Assembly: GCA_039933785.1 (NCBI GenBank) | Contig: JBDTNL010000014.1 | Span: forward strand, 3,609-67,608 | DNA length: 64,000 nt | Direction: 5' to 3' | Origin: JBDTNL01 sp039933785 | GTDB taxonomy: Bacteria > Acidobacteriota > Thermoanaerobaculia > Multivoradales > JAGPDF01 | Shown: positions 51,439 to 60,871 of the stretch, piece by piece | Position numbering within the stretch: position 1 is the stretch's first letter | How the letters are laid out: the number at the start of each line of letters is the position of its first letter | Notes under the pieces: generated by a model | Database searches by the model: none | What the model was told of the DNA's origin: nothing | The model's input: only the letters and a program-made list of their open reading frames with translations | Made by a program: the position numbers and the translations under genes

Positions 51439-53166
51439 TCATGCTCCGAGCACGCGGGCGACGGTGTCGGCGACCCGCGCCAGGCCCGTTTTCACGTCGG
51501 CGCCGAGGTGCAGACGCAAGGCTCGACGCCCGCGCTCGGCGAGCACGGCGAAGTCGCCGCGGGCCTGCGCCGCCTTGACCACTCCGAAGGTGTAGCGCGC
51601 GCCCGGCACCGCGAGGTCCTGCGCGTCGTCGCAGGTGAGCTGCAGGAATACGCCGCTGTTCGGGCCGCCTTTGTACGCCTGCCCCGTGGAGTGCAGAAAG
51701 CGCGGGCCGAAGCCCAAGCAGGTCGCCACCCGGCGCGCGTCGCGCACCGCCTGCCGCATGAACTGCAGGCGCTCGCGGTGGAGCTCGTTCATTTCGAGGT
51801 AGGCGAGGAGGCCAAAGTAGTCTCCAGGTCCGAGGCGCCCGAGATGGGCCGCGAGCACGCCGGCGAGGGTGCGCTCCTGGGCGAGGCCGAGAAGCTCCTC
51901 GGCGTTGCGCGGATCGGCGAACAGCTTCACGCCGTCGCTCTCGAGGAACGGCGATTCCGCGGGCAGCGAGCCATGCGCCTCGACTTCGTCGGTGAGCTTG
52001 CGGGTCTCGATCTTCGAGGCCTCGACGTCGGGCTGGTTGAAGGGATTGATTTGTAGAACCGCGCCCGCCACGGCGGTGGCGATCTCCCAGCGGAAGAACT
52101 CGGCGCCGAGATCGTAGGGGTCGGCGATGCGAATGCGTACGACGGGGAGCGCGGCGCGCTCGAGCTCGGCGGTTGTCTGATCGAGGCGCGCGTCCGAGGC
52201 GCCATCGAGGCGCAGCACGACGAAGACGCGATCGTTGCCGTAAACCGCCGGAGCACCCGGGCGCTCGCCGTCGACCGGAATCAACGCCTTGCCGAGCTTG
52301 CCGGTCGACTCAGCGACCAGCTGCTCGAGCCAGGCGCCGACATCCCAGAGCGGCGGCGAGGTGAGAATCGTCAGCTTGTCGCGGCCGAGGGTCGCGGCGG
52401 CGCCGAGCAGCAGGCCGAGGGCGACTCCGGGATTGTCCGCCGCCGGCCCGCTGGCGGCGCACGCCGCCACACGGCGCTGGGCATGATCGAGGAGGCGCTC
52501 GACGTCGATGCCCTGAATCGCCGCCGGCACGAGGCCGAAATCGGACAGCACCGAATAGCGCCCGCCGATCGAGGGCACGCCGTGGAAGATGCGCCGGAAG
52601 CGATCGGCCTTGGCGGCTGCTTCGAGCTTCGAACCGGGATCGGTGATCGCGACGAAGTGCTGGCCGGCACGCTCGCCGACCGTTTCGCGCACACGCTGGA
52701 AGAAGTACTGCTTGAAGATGTTGGGCTCCAGCGTCGAGCCGGATTTGCTCGAGACCACGAATAGGGTGCGCGCCAGATCGACTTTCCGCTCGAAGGAAAG
52801 CACTTGCGCCGGGTCGGTCGAATCGAGCACATGCATCTGAGGATGCCCGTCGGCGCTGCCGAAGACGGTCTCGAGCACCTCGGGGCCGAGGCTCGATCCG
52901 CCCATGCCGAGGAGCAGCGCATGGGTGAATCCCTCGCGCTTGACCTCTTCGCCGAACGCCCGCAGCTCCCGGGCGCGCGCGCGTTGGGCCTCGACGATAT
53001 CGAGCCAACCCATCCATTGCGCCTCGTCGGTGCCGGTCCACAACGTCGCGTCACGATTCCACAGCCGCGCGATGTTGCTCTTGCCGTCCCACTCCGAGCA
53101 CAGGGCCCGGAAGCGATCGGAAATGTCCTTGGGCAGGCTCGAACTAAGATTGCGCTCGTGCGACAT
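51439..53166 (-). CDS. pgi: Glucose-6-phosphate isomerase of the transaldolase-fusion type
   Basis: 575 residues. SIS-type isomerase parts: [55 protein letters not shown], and the late [22 protein letters not shown], all as in the isomerase half of the bifunctional transaldolase/phosphoglucose isomerase proteins. The transaldolase half is missing: the protein opens [16 protein letters not shown] and then isomerase sequence. It converts glucose 6-phosphate and fructose 6-phosphate, feeding zwf encoded next. Divergent from the membrane protein gene at 53242. Confidence 0.9.
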   Translation of the reverse strand: MSHERNLSSSLPKDISDRFRALCSEWDGKSNIARLWNRDATLWTGTDEAQWMGWLDIVEAQRARARELRAFGEEVKREGFTHALLLGMGGSSLGPEVLETVFGSADGHPQMHVLDSTDPAQVLSFERKVDLARTLFVVSSKSGSTLEPNIFKQYFFQRVRETVGERAGQHFVAITDPGSKLEAAAKADRFRRIFHGVPSIGGRYSVLSDFGLVPAAIQGIDVERLLDHAQRRVAACAASGPAADNPGVALGLLLGAAATLGRDKLTILTSPPLWDVGAWLEQLVAESTGKLGKALIPVDGERPGAPAVYGNDRVFVVLRLDGASDARLDQTTAELERAALPVVRIRIADPYDLGAEFFRWEIATAVAGAVLQINPFNQPDVEASKIETRKLTDEVEAHGSLPAESPFLESDGVKLFADPRNAEELLGLAQERTLAGVLAAHLGRLGPGDYFGLLAYLEMNELHRERLQFMRQAVRDARRVATCLGFGPRFLHSTGQAYKGGPNSGVFLQLTCDDAQDLAVPGARYTFGVVKAAQARGDFAVLAERGRRALRLHLGADVKTGLARVADTVARVLGA

Positions 53167-53241
53167 GCCAGCAGTTTACGTCAGTCGCCACCGCACGGAT
53201 CGGACGGATCGCTCGGATCGCGCGGCGCGTTCGGCACCGGA

Positions 53242-54963
53242 ATGCTGGGGTGGCTCGGCAGAGCCTGTGCGGCGCTCGTCGTGTTGCTGGCGATGGCCTG
53301 GTCGTTTCGCCCTTTGGCGCACGACGACCTCTTCTGGCAGCTCCGCACGGGCGAGTACGTCGCGACGGAGCACCGGGTCCCGCTGACCGACCCGTTTTCC
53401 TACACCAGGCTGGGCGCTCGATGGATCAGTCACGAGTGGGGTTTCGGCGCGCTCGTGTGGCTGGTCGAGCGCGCGAGCGGACTGGTCGGGCTGCTCGGTC
53501 TGACGGCGCTCCTCACGCTCCTCGTTGGAGTCCTCGTGGCGCGCCGGGCAGTGCCGCGGAGCGAACCGACCGAGTGGACGCTGTTGGCGCCGCTGCTGGC
53601 TCTGGCGCTGCTTTCCTGCGAGCGCATGCTCTTCCTGCGCGCCGCATTGCTGGCCGCGGTTCTTCTCGCGGTGCTGCTACTCCTCTTGGAACGGTGGCGC
53701 GAGAGCGGCAAGCCGAGGTATCTGTTGGCCTCCGTCGCGACCCTCTGGGTTTGGGCGAACGTGCACTCCAACGTGCTCATCGGCCTGGGGATCGTGGCGC
53801 TGTGGGCGATCGAAGCCTTGATCGCCGCGCACTGGCCGCGATTGACGGCCCTGGCAGAAGTCTCCGCCCCGCCTGCTCGCGCGCCTCGCGCTCTGGCGAT
53901 CACCTTCGCCGCCGGCGCCGTGCTCAGCCTTTGCAATCCGAACGGATTGAGTGCGCTCGAGTACCCGTTCCTGTTGCAGCGGCTGCTCTTCGCCAGCGGC
54001 ATCGAATGGGACCTCGGAGAATTCGCCACCGCATCACCGTGGTCGAACGCGCCGCTCTTGCTCATGGTGGCGCTACTCTTGTGGGGGGCAGTGACCGGCG
54101 CTCTTCGGCGGCTTCGTCCTTGGGAGTGGGTGGCGCTGCCGGCGTTCTTCCTGCTGACGGTGCGCGGCTCGCGATTCGCGTTGGAGCTGACGATCGTGAC
54201 GATTCCGGCGCTCTACCGGGTTCTGCACGATGAGCGAGCCCGGCTTCGAGGCACCAGGGTCCAGGCAGCGGGCGCCGCGGTGATCGGTCTTCTGCTGCTG
54301 GCCAAGCTCGTCGCAGCGATGCCGGAGCGACCCCTGCGCCTCTACGCTCGCTCTCTGCCGACTGGGGCCTCGAAGTTCCTGCGTGAGAACGCGATTTCGG
54401 GCCAGCTCTTTCACAACTCGAACCAGGGCGGCTATTTGAGCTGGTCGCTCCGGCAGCCGATTTTCTGGGACGGCCGCAACGACGTGTTCGCCTCGTTGAC
54501 GAAAGAGGTCACCACGATTCCGTTTCCGGAGCTCGCCGAGCACTACGGCGTCGACGTGCTGGTGCTGACCGAGCGTGAATTCCACGACCTCCAGCCGGAA
54601 GCCGAGGGGCCGCGCTGGGGGCTGATGTATTGGGACGACGGCACCGCGGTGTACCTTCGGCGGATCCCGCGCTTCGCCGATCTGCTGGCGCGCCTGGAGC
54701 TCCACGCTTTCCCGGCGTTCAGCGATGGCCGAACGCTGGGGACGATCGCCAAGGATGGAGCAGCCGCGAAGGCGGCACGCGCGGAGCTTGGACGCCTGTT
54801 GACCGTCGAGCCGGAGAATCAGCGGGCACTGTACTTTCTTGGCGTGCTTGAACTGGCGGCGGGGGAGTACACCAACGCCCGGAGTCACCTCGAGAGCGCG
54901 CAACGCCTGGGCGACAACGAGCTTCTGCGGCGGGCCCTGGCGGTGGCCAGGCAGATCCCCTGA
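53242..54963 (+). CDS. Multi-pass membrane protein with C-terminal periplasmic and TPR-like region
   Basis: 573 residues from ATG 53242. About 10-11 hydrophobic helices in the first 380 residues. Residues with a glycosyltransferase-like look occur after the first helix (HDDLFWQLRTGEYVATEHRVPLTDPFSYTRLG, ISHEWGFGALVWLVERASG), a pattern found in Acidobacteriota and Myxococcota membrane proteins of unknown role, possibly GT-C-like. The C-terminal about 190 residues are soluble: FHNSNQGGYLSWSLRQPIFWDGRNDVFAS, followed by a tetratricopeptide-like end (ALYFLGVLELAAGEYTNARSHLESAQRLGD). Possible role: lipid-linked sugar transfer to proteins or glycans (inference). Confidence 0.75.
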   Translation: MLGWLGRACAALVVLLAMAWSFRPLAHDDLFWQLRTGEYVATEHRVPLTDPFSYTRLGARWISHEWGFGALVWLVERASGLVGLLGLTALLTLLVGVLVARRAVPRSEPTEWTLLAPLLALALLSCERMLFLRAALLAAVLLAVLLLLLERWRESGKPRYLLASVATLWVWANVHSNVLIGLGIVALWAIEALIAAHWPRLTALAEVSAPPARAPRALAITFAAGAVLSLCNPNGLSALEYPFLLQRLLFASGIEWDLGEFATASPWSNAPLLLMVALLLWGAVTGALRRLRPWEWVALPAFFLLTVRGSRFALELTIVTIPALYRVLHDERARLRGTRVQAAGAAVIGLLLLAKLVAAMPERPLRLYARSLPTGASKFLRENAISGQLFHNSNQGGYLSWSLRQPIFWDGRNDVFASLTKEVTTIPFPELAEHYGVDVLVLTEREFHDLQPEAEGPRWGLMYWDDGTAVYLRRIPRFADLLARLELHAFPAFSDGRTLGTIAKDGAAAKAARAELGRLLTVEPENQRALYFLGVLELAAGEYTNARSHLESAQRLGDNELLRRALAVARQIP

Positions 54964-54969
54964 ACGCGG

Positions 54970-54997
54970 CCGGCCACAAGGCCGGACCCCTGTCCGG
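54970..54997. terminator. Overlapping hairpins after the membrane protein gene
   Basis: CCGGCC-ACAA-GGCCGG (54970-54985) and CCGGAC-CCCT-GTCCGG (54982-54997) are both perfect and overlap, 7 bp after the stop codon. No T-tract. They could terminate or stabilise the transcript; only one can form at a time. Confidence 0.35.
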
Positions 54998-55024
54998 GCT
55001 GGGCGTGGCACAATCGGGAGCGCT

Positions 55025-58000
55025 ATGTCCCGGAACCCTCGCACGGTCGCGGGCTGCTGGCTGGCAGCGGCGGCTTTGACGGCCTGGGCAGCGGCTGCCC
55101 AGCCGGCTGCGATGGTGAAGGACGTGCGGGCCGGCGCGACCACGCCTCTCATGCCGAGCCCGGCTCTGTGGACGGCCCAGCTGAACGGCTTCACGTATTT
55201 CGAGTTCGACGATGGGCTGCATGGCGCTGAGATTTGGCGCTCGGATGGCACAGCCCTGGGTACAGGGCTCTTTCTAGACATTTGTCCCGGCATCTGTGGC
55301 GGCGCGCGAATTTCGGAACTGGTCTTGTCGGGCGGAAGGATCTTTTTTTCGGCCGACGATGGTGCACACGGAGAAGAGCTTTGGGCCAGCGATGGGACCG
55401 TTGTGGGCACCCATCTCGCGGCCGACATCGCGCCTGGCTTGGCTTCATCGTCGCCATCGTGGCTGACCGATGTCGCGGGTGTCCTGTTTTTCGCTGCCAC
55501 AGATGCAGCCGGAACTCGCGGCCTCTGGCGGAGCGATGGCTCGGTAGCGGGAACATACGCGGTCGCAGGAACCCCAGTAGATCCGAACCAGCTCGTTGCC
55601 CTGAGTTCCACTGTGTTCTTCGTGGCTTCGGACGGAATTCACGGCTACGAGCCCTGGATCAGCGATGGTTCTGTGGCCGGCACTCAGATGCTCTCCGACA
55701 CCGCTCCCGGATCGCAGAGTGGAGCGTATGCCTCGAATTCGCCCTATCCCCATTCCTTCTACCTTCCTGTGGCCGCCTCAGGAAGGGTGTACTTTTCAGC
55801 GACGGAACCAACTACCGGAACTGAACTCTGGCGAACCGACGGTACGGCGGTGGGGACCGGACCGGTAGCCGATCTTCTTACCGGTCCGGACGGTGCCTCT
55901 CCTCAGGAGTTGACCTCCTGCGACGGCGGCCTGTACTTCGTCGCCGCACAGCCGATCGCCGGACAGCCGGGGAACTATCGCCAGGGCCTCTTTGTGGTGA
56001 TCAGTCCGGTGGGGGTGCCGGCCGAACTGGCGCTCGTGGACGCTTCAGGGCCGGCGCGCAGTCCGTTTGCGCTGACCTGCGTGGGCGATCGAGTGTTCTT
56101 TTCTGCGGCGACGAGCTCGGAAGGCAATGAGCCCTGGGTCACTGACGGAACGACCCTCGGTACCCACCTGGTCACGGAAATCCTGCCCGGTGCGGGGAGC
56201 TCGTTCTACACACCGTTCTGGCATTTCTGGGGTCAGGCAGGAGGTCGATATTTTGCATGGGCAAACGATGGATTGACGATTCTCCCCTGGGGCACGGACG
56301 GCACCGCGCTTGGAACCGAACGGTTGGTGGATCCCACTCCCGGGTCCGGGCTGTCGAGCGGCTTCTATTCATCTCCGTTCCCGCTGGGTGCGACCTCGGG
56401 CTTCACTGCCATGCGCTTCGTCAGCACCGTCGACTACAGCCTGGAGTTGTGGGCGACCGACGGCACTCGCGCGGGTACTCACTTGGTCGTCGATCTGCCA
56501 TCGCCCTCGTCCAGCAGCTTCGATGCCTATGGATTTCACGGGGCCTACCTCGCTGGCGGTGGTTCCCTGCTCGCCTTCACCCCGGCGTTGGATTCCACTC
56601 CGCAGTCGATCTGGACAAGCGATGGCACCGGTGCCGGCACGGGCGCCATATCTGTTCCGTCGACGAGCAACTCCCTCTACTACGGAGACCTCTTGACCTG
56701 GCGGGATAGCGTTTTCTTTGCGAATGACGACGGTGTCCACGGCAGAGAGCCCTGGGTCTTGAGCTCGGGCGTCGCATCGATGCTCGTTGACACCGACCCC
56801 GGTACTGGCGACACCCTCGGACCCCTGAACTACGCTTCTGCCGGTTCGGTGGTCTTCTTCAGTGGTTCGAACGCCGTATGGCGGACCGACGGAACGTCCG
56901 GAGGAACCACCCCGATCGATGCCGGAAGCGTTCTTGGATTCGCTCCCTCCGGCCTCGGTGTCGCATATTTGAGGCTCGAAGGGACCGGGTGCACGATTGT
57001 GCATGCGGATGTCGCTGGAGTCTCGTCGCTGGTCATGACGGACGTTGGTCCTTGTGGAGCTCCCTTCGGAGACCGGAGCCGGCTCTATTTCTTCGCTCAC
57101 GATTCGCACCTTTGGACCAGCGACGGCACCGCCCTCGGAAGTCATGCCGTGGTGGATCTCGAGACGGCGGGTCCTGTCCCGGCGAGCCCGGTTCTTCCTC
57201 CCACCCGCGCCGCGGGTACCGTTGCCGCCGGCCGAGCCTATTTCGTTGTCACCGACCCCACGACCGGTCCCGAGCTCTGGACCAGCGACGGCACCGCCAC
57301 CGGCACGCACATCGTGAAGGACATTTTCCCAGGCGCCGTCGGTAGCAGCCCGCAGTGGCTGACCGCAGCGGGCACCGGCATCTTCTTCGTCGCCGACGAC
57401 GGCACGCATGGCCGCGAGCTGTGGTGGAGCGATGGCAGCGATGCCGGCACGTTCATGGTGAAGGACATCGTGCCCGGGCCGGACTCCGGGCTGCCGCAGG
57501 AGCTCGCCTTCGTCGACAGCGTCCTGATGTTCTCGGCCCATGACGCGGTCGCGGGTCGCGAGCTCTGGGCGAGCAATGGCTCGGACTTGGGCACGGTTCG
57601 TCTGCAGGACATCGCTCCGGGGACCGACCCCTCTTCGCCGATGAGTTTCACCCTCGCGGGAACCAACGTCTTTTTCTACGCCAATGACGGCGTCCATGGC
57701 TTCGAGCTCTGGGCGCTGCCACGGGCGGCTCTGGCGGACCTGGTGTCGGCCTCGCTCGCGTACTACACCGTTACTCCTTGCCGGGTGCTCGATACGCGCG
57801 GCGGCGCGCCGCTCTCGTCGGGCGTCGCGAGCGTGCTCGACATCGCTGGACATTGCGGCATTCCGGCGACCGCCAAGGCCGTGGCGGTGAATCTCACCGC
57901 GGTGGGCGCCACTGCCGGCGGAAGCCTGACCGGGGGGCCCGGCAACCAGACAGTCCCGGCAACCACCGTGATCGCCTTTGGCGCCAACAAGACCCGCGCC

Positions 58001-58117
58001 GCGAGCGCGGTCGTGCGCCTCGCGACCGATGGCTCGGGCACGCTCAAGGCAGAGGCGGACCTGGCGCCGGGAGCCACTGTGAATTTGGTTCTCGACGTGG
58101 CGGGGTGGTTCGAGTAG
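55025..58117 (+). CDS. Secreted ELWxSDGT-repeat protein with TPCRVLDTR domain
   Basis: 1030 residues with a signal peptide (CWLAAAALTAWAAAAQPAA). About 15 repeats of roughly 45-60 residues follow, each with a motif such as AEIWRSDGTALGT, EELWASDGTVVGT, ELWTSDGTATGT or ELWWSDGSDAGT and a later (F/Y)FxADDGxHGxE. This is the ELWxxDGT beta-propeller-like repeat family. The last about 120 residues carry YYTVTPCRVLDTRGG and LNLVLDVAGWFE-type ends, a domain that closes many secreted Acidobacteriota proteins. Probably an extracellular adhesin or binding protein; no enzyme motif. The stop lies inside the end of the convergent membrane protein gene. Confidence 0.9.
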   Translation: MSRNPRTVAGCWLAAAALTAWAAAAQPAAMVKDVRAGATTPLMPSPALWTAQLNGFTYFEFDDGLHGAEIWRSDGTALGTGLFLDICPGICGGARISELVLSGGRIFFSADDGAHGEELWASDGTVVGTHLAADIAPGLASSSPSWLTDVAGVLFFAATDAAGTRGLWRSDGSVAGTYAVAGTPVDPNQLVALSSTVFFVASDGIHGYEPWISDGSVAGTQMLSDTAPGSQSGAYASNSPYPHSFYLPVAASGRVYFSATEPTTGTELWRTDGTAVGTGPVADLLTGPDGASPQELTSCDGGLYFVAAQPIAGQPGNYRQGLFVVISPVGVPAELALVDASGPARSPFALTCVGDRVFFSAATSSEGNEPWVTDGTTLGTHLVTEILPGAGSSFYTPFWHFWGQAGGRYFAWANDGLTILPWGTDGTALGTERLVDPTPGSGLSSGFYSSPFPLGATSGFTAMRFVSTVDYSLELWATDGTRAGTHLVVDLPSPSSSSFDAYGFHGAYLAGGGSLLAFTPALDSTPQSIWTSDGTGAGTGAISVPSTSNSLYYGDLLTWRDSVFFANDDGVHGREPWVLSSGVASMLVDTDPGTGDTLGPLNYASAGSVVFFSGSNAVWRTDGTSGGTTPIDAGSVLGFAPSGLGVAYLRLEGTGCTIVHADVAGVSSLVMTDVGPCGAPFGDRSRLYFFAHDSHLWTSDGTALGSHAVVDLETAGPVPASPVLPPTRAAGTVAAGRAYFVVTDPTTGPELWTSDGTATGTHIVKDIFPGAVGSSPQWLTAAGTGIFFVADDGTHGRELWWSDGSDAGTFMVKDIVPGPDSGLPQELAFVDSVLMFSAHDAVAGRELWASNGSDLGTVRLQDIAPGTDPSSPMSFTLAGTNVFFYANDGVHGFELWALPRAALADLVSASLAYYTVTPCRVLDTRGGAPLSSGVASVLDIAGHCGIPATAKAVAVNLTAVGATAGGSLTGGPGNQTVPATTVIAFGANKTRAASAVVRLATDGSGTLKAEADLAPGATVNLVLDVAGWFE

Positions 58118-58685
58118 GGCCACTCCTTGCGAAGGAAAGTAGCGCGCAGGCGAAGAACCACGTACTGCAGAAGTTGAGCCCGCAAGTGAGAAGCACGTCG
58201 CGGCCCACGGGCGCCAAGGGCAGAGCGGCGAGAGCGACGACCACAAGTCCAAGTTGACTCGCCGGGGCCATGGCGCGAGGAAACAGTGTGCCGCCGCGGG
58301 AGACCCGCCACACGAAAAGCGCCATGCCGGTGAGGAAGCCGCACAGCGTAGGCAAGGCAAGCGCTGCGTGGTTCCCGGCCGCCGCGCTGTCGAGGCCGAC
58401 GCGCAGGGCGAGGAACGCCGCTCCGAGCGCGTAGCTCGAAATCGTGATCCGACCATACAGGCGGCCCCAGAACGCTTGGTCGCCGAGGGCGGTCGAAACT
58501 CCCCAGAACCCGGCGATCTGCAGCAGAAGGCCCGCGATTCCGGGTCCGTAATCGCGCATCAGGCTAGCCGCTGCGTCGGCGTTTTGCGGGGACTGCATCG
58601 GGAGATCCACGCCGGTCGCCACCGCAGCGCCGGCGAGCCCGAGAGCGAGCTGCCAGCGGACAGCGGTGATGACGCCCTGGGTCAC
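58044..58685 (-). CDS. Small multi-pass membrane protein, convergent overlap with the ELW-repeat gene
   Basis: 213 residues from GTG 58685. Six hydrophobic helices (LALGLAGAAVATGVDL, GPGIAGLLLQIAGFWGVS, LGAAFLALRVGLD, ALPTLCGFLTGMALFVWRV, QLGLVVVALAALPLAP, VLLTCGLNFCSTWFFACALLSF). No family was recognised. The C-terminal proline/arginine tail overlaps the last 74 bp of the ELW-repeat gene on the other strand. Ten bases separate it from the downstream-lying gene stop at 58695, so it is the second gene of that transcript. Confidence 0.65.
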   Translation of the reverse strand: MTQGVITAVRWQLALGLAGAAVATGVDLPMQSPQNADAAASLMRDYGPGIAGLLLQIAGFWGVSTALGDQAFWGRLYGRITISSYALGAAFLALRVGLDSAAAGNHAALALPTLCGFLTGMALFVWRVSRGGTLFPRAMAPASQLGLVVVALAALPLAPVGRDVLLTCGLNFCSTWFFACALLSFARSGPTRTTPPRREPNSQWLPAPGPPLP

Positions 58686-58694
58686 GTCGCCGCC

Positions 58695-59582
58695 TCAGTT
58701 CGCCGCGGGCGGTAAGCACGCCGCCTTTGCTGGGGCCGCGGCTGCGGCCTCGCCCGTAGCCGCGGGCAAGGCCTCGATCGAGGGCAGCAGAATGTCCGCG
58801 ACGTAGTGCCAGTCGGGAGCCGCGGCGAGCGCGCCAAGGGCGTAGGCGCGCGCCAAGTCTCGGCGAGTCGCGATGCCGTGCGAGTGCAGATAGGCGAGGC
58901 TCATCAGGCACTCCGGAGCGCCCCACCTTGGGATCCAGGGCGCCGGGGTCCCTTGCGAAGCCTCGCGGCGCGCGGCGGCCAGTCCACGTTCGTAGATTGC
59001 GGCGGCCTTGACCATGTCGCCTCCCCAGGGCGGTGGCGCGCCCATCTCATTGCCGCCGAGTATCCAGAGACTGCGCGGGTTGTCCGTCGCGCTTTCCTTC
59101 AGCGCGCGGATGGCGGCGATTCCGGCCTCGTAGATCTTCGTCTTGACCTCGGCTGACTTGGTCGAGGCCAGGAACATCTCGCTCATCAGACAGCCCGCGA
59201 GGGCACTCTTGGCGTCCTCGAACGAGGGATCGAGACGCAGTGCCGCGCGCAAGTCGGTGCTGGCGAGCTCGAGGTCCGACATCAGATCGCCCGGCATCGA
59301 CGTCTCGTTGAAGCCATTGATCGCGCGGCGCCAATACGCGAAGCCTCGCCAGTAGAGCCGATACTTCTCCAAGTCCGCGGTCGTCGAATCCGGCATGGCC
59401 TGGGCGAGGCGACGGAGCTCGTCGCGCTCGCCGCGATAGTCGGCATGGCGAATCGCCTCGACGGTATCGCTGAGCTGTTGCGCTGCTGCCGTTGATTCTC
59501 TCTGGGAAGGTCCTTCTGGGGCTCCGGCGAAGACGAACAAGCTGGCGCAGGCGGCGATCCATGGCAGGGTGCGAGCGGGCAT
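58695..59582 (-). CDS. Exported helical (TPR/Sel1-like) protein
   Basis: 295 residues from ATG 59582 with GAGGAGG 8 nt upstream. Signal peptide (LPWIAACASLFVFAGAPEG). The mature part is helical with Ala-rich repeats: LDPSFEDAKSALAGCLMSEMFL, YEAGIAAIRALKESATDNPRSLWILGGNEMGAPP, WGAPECLMSLAYLHSHG and RDLARAYALGALAAAPDWHYV. They resemble tetratricopeptide repeats in a single chain. Function unrecognised. The gene is divergent from the LytS-type kinase, with about 100 bp between their starts. Confidence 0.75.
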   Translation of the reverse strand: MPARTLPWIAACASLFVFAGAPEGPSQRESTAAAQQLSDTVEAIRHADYRGERDELRRLAQAMPDSTTADLEKYRLYWRGFAYWRRAINGFNETSMPGDLMSDLELASTDLRAALRLDPSFEDAKSALAGCLMSEMFLASTKSAEVKTKIYEAGIAAIRALKESATDNPRSLWILGGNEMGAPPPWGGDMVKAAAIYERGLAAARREASQGTPAPWIPRWGAPECLMSLAYLHSHGIATRRDLARAYALGALAAAPDWHYVADILLPSIEALPAATGEAAAAAPAKAACLPPAAN

Positions 59583-59680
59583 CGATGGGTCCTCCTCGAA
59601 GGGTTGCCTGCCGCGAGTGTGGCCTCGCCGGCGTCGATCGATATTGGTTTCACCCGTGAAGTGGCGTTGGAGCCCCATGA

Positions 59681-60871
59681 ATGGCGACCGCCGCGGTGAC
59701 CCGCGAGCCGAGAACCTGCGAGAATTCGAGGGTGCGGAAAGCTGCTTTGGAAGGCCAGCCTCGAGCGGTCGCCGGGCTCATCTGGGCCTCGGCGTACCTC
59801 ACCTACCTCCTCGCCTACAGCGGCGCGATTCGCCTTGGCCTCACCATGGACATCGCGACCTCTCTAGTCGTCGGATTGATGAACTCCATCCCTGAAGCGC
59901 TGGCGGCGCCGATCGTCCTCAGGGTCGCGGGCTCGTCACCCTGGCCGGGCGGGCGCTCCCTGGGTGGCCGTGCCGCGCTGCTCCTGCTCGGGGTCGGATT
60001 CGTGGTCTGGAGCATTCTCGGCGCCGCGAGCCTCTATGCCGTCTACCACCACTTCGCCGAGGGCGGCGCCTGGGAGTTCACGCTCGACACCCGCACTATG
60101 GCCTGGAAGGCGCTCATCTCGTTCCTGGTCTTCGCGCTGCTCGCCGGCGTCGGGAGGGCGAGCGCCTTTGCCCGCGAAGCGCGCTCCGCCTCGGCGCGGG
60201 CGGAGCGCGCCGAGACCCTGCGCGCGGAGGCGCGACTGGCGGTCTTGCGCGCGCAGCTCAACCCGCATTTCATTCTCAACGTTCTGCATTCTCTGGTGGG
60301 CCTCGCCGAGCGCGACCCGCCGCTCACCGCGACAACGCTCGAGCGACTAGGCACGACACTCCGCTATGCCCTGCGCGTCCAGAGCCAGGGCCTCGACCAA
60401 GTGACGCTCCGCGAAGAGCTCGCGTTCGTGCGCGACTATCTAGCGCTCGAGGGGCTCCGCCTCGGCGACCGGCTCGAGGTTCGTTTCGCTGTGGATCAGA
60501 CACTGCTCGATCGCCCGGTGCCTCCCTTCGTGCTGCAGCCATTGGTCGAGAACGCGGTCCGTCACGCGATTGCGCCGCGGGCACGGGGCGGCATCGTGGC
60601 CATCGAAGTTCGCGCCGACGGCGGGAGTCTCGCGCTCTCGGTGGACGACGATGGCGACCCGGTAGTCGGTACCGCTCAAGGAGTGCAAACAGTGCCCGGC
60701 GTCGGCTCCGGCGGCGGCTCCGGCGTCGGGCTGCGGCTGCTGAGCGACCGCATCGAAGCCCTCTACGGACAAGACGCGGCGCTCGAAACCGGACGCTCGT
60801 CGATGGGCGGCTTCCACGCGCGGGTTCGCCTGCCCGCACAACAGGGCGCCGACACGGAGCCGGGAGCGTGA
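59681..60871 (+). CDS. LytS-family sensor histidine kinase
   Basis: 396 residues. GGAG before ATG 59681 supports this start; GTG 59732 is another choice. Four hydrophobic helices (about 30-165), then a His_kinase (PF06580) domain with phospho-acceptor H196 in LRAQLNPHFILNVLHSLVGLAE and an HATPase with PLVENAVRHAIAPR and SVDDDGDPV, GVGLRLLSDRIEALYG. Partner of the LytTR regulator encoded next: the stop overlaps its start by GTGA. Such pairs often control envelope or extracellular functions; the signal is unknown. Confidence 0.92.
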   Translation: MATAAVTREPRTCENSRVRKAALEGQPRAVAGLIWASAYLTYLLAYSGAIRLGLTMDIATSLVVGLMNSIPEALAAPIVLRVAGSSPWPGGRSLGGRAALLLLGVGFVVWSILGAASLYAVYHHFAEGGAWEFTLDTRTMAWKALISFLVFALLAGVGRASAFAREARSASARAERAETLRAEARLAVLRAQLNPHFILNVLHSLVGLAERDPPLTATTLERLGTTLRYALRVQSQGLDQVTLREELAFVRDYLALEGLRLGDRLEVRFAVDQTLLDRPVPPFVLQPLVENAVRHAIAPRARGGIVAIEVRADGGSLALSVDDDGDPVVGTAQGVQTVPGVGSGGGSGVGLRLLSDRIEALYGQDAALETGRSSMGGFHARVRLPAQQGADTEPGA

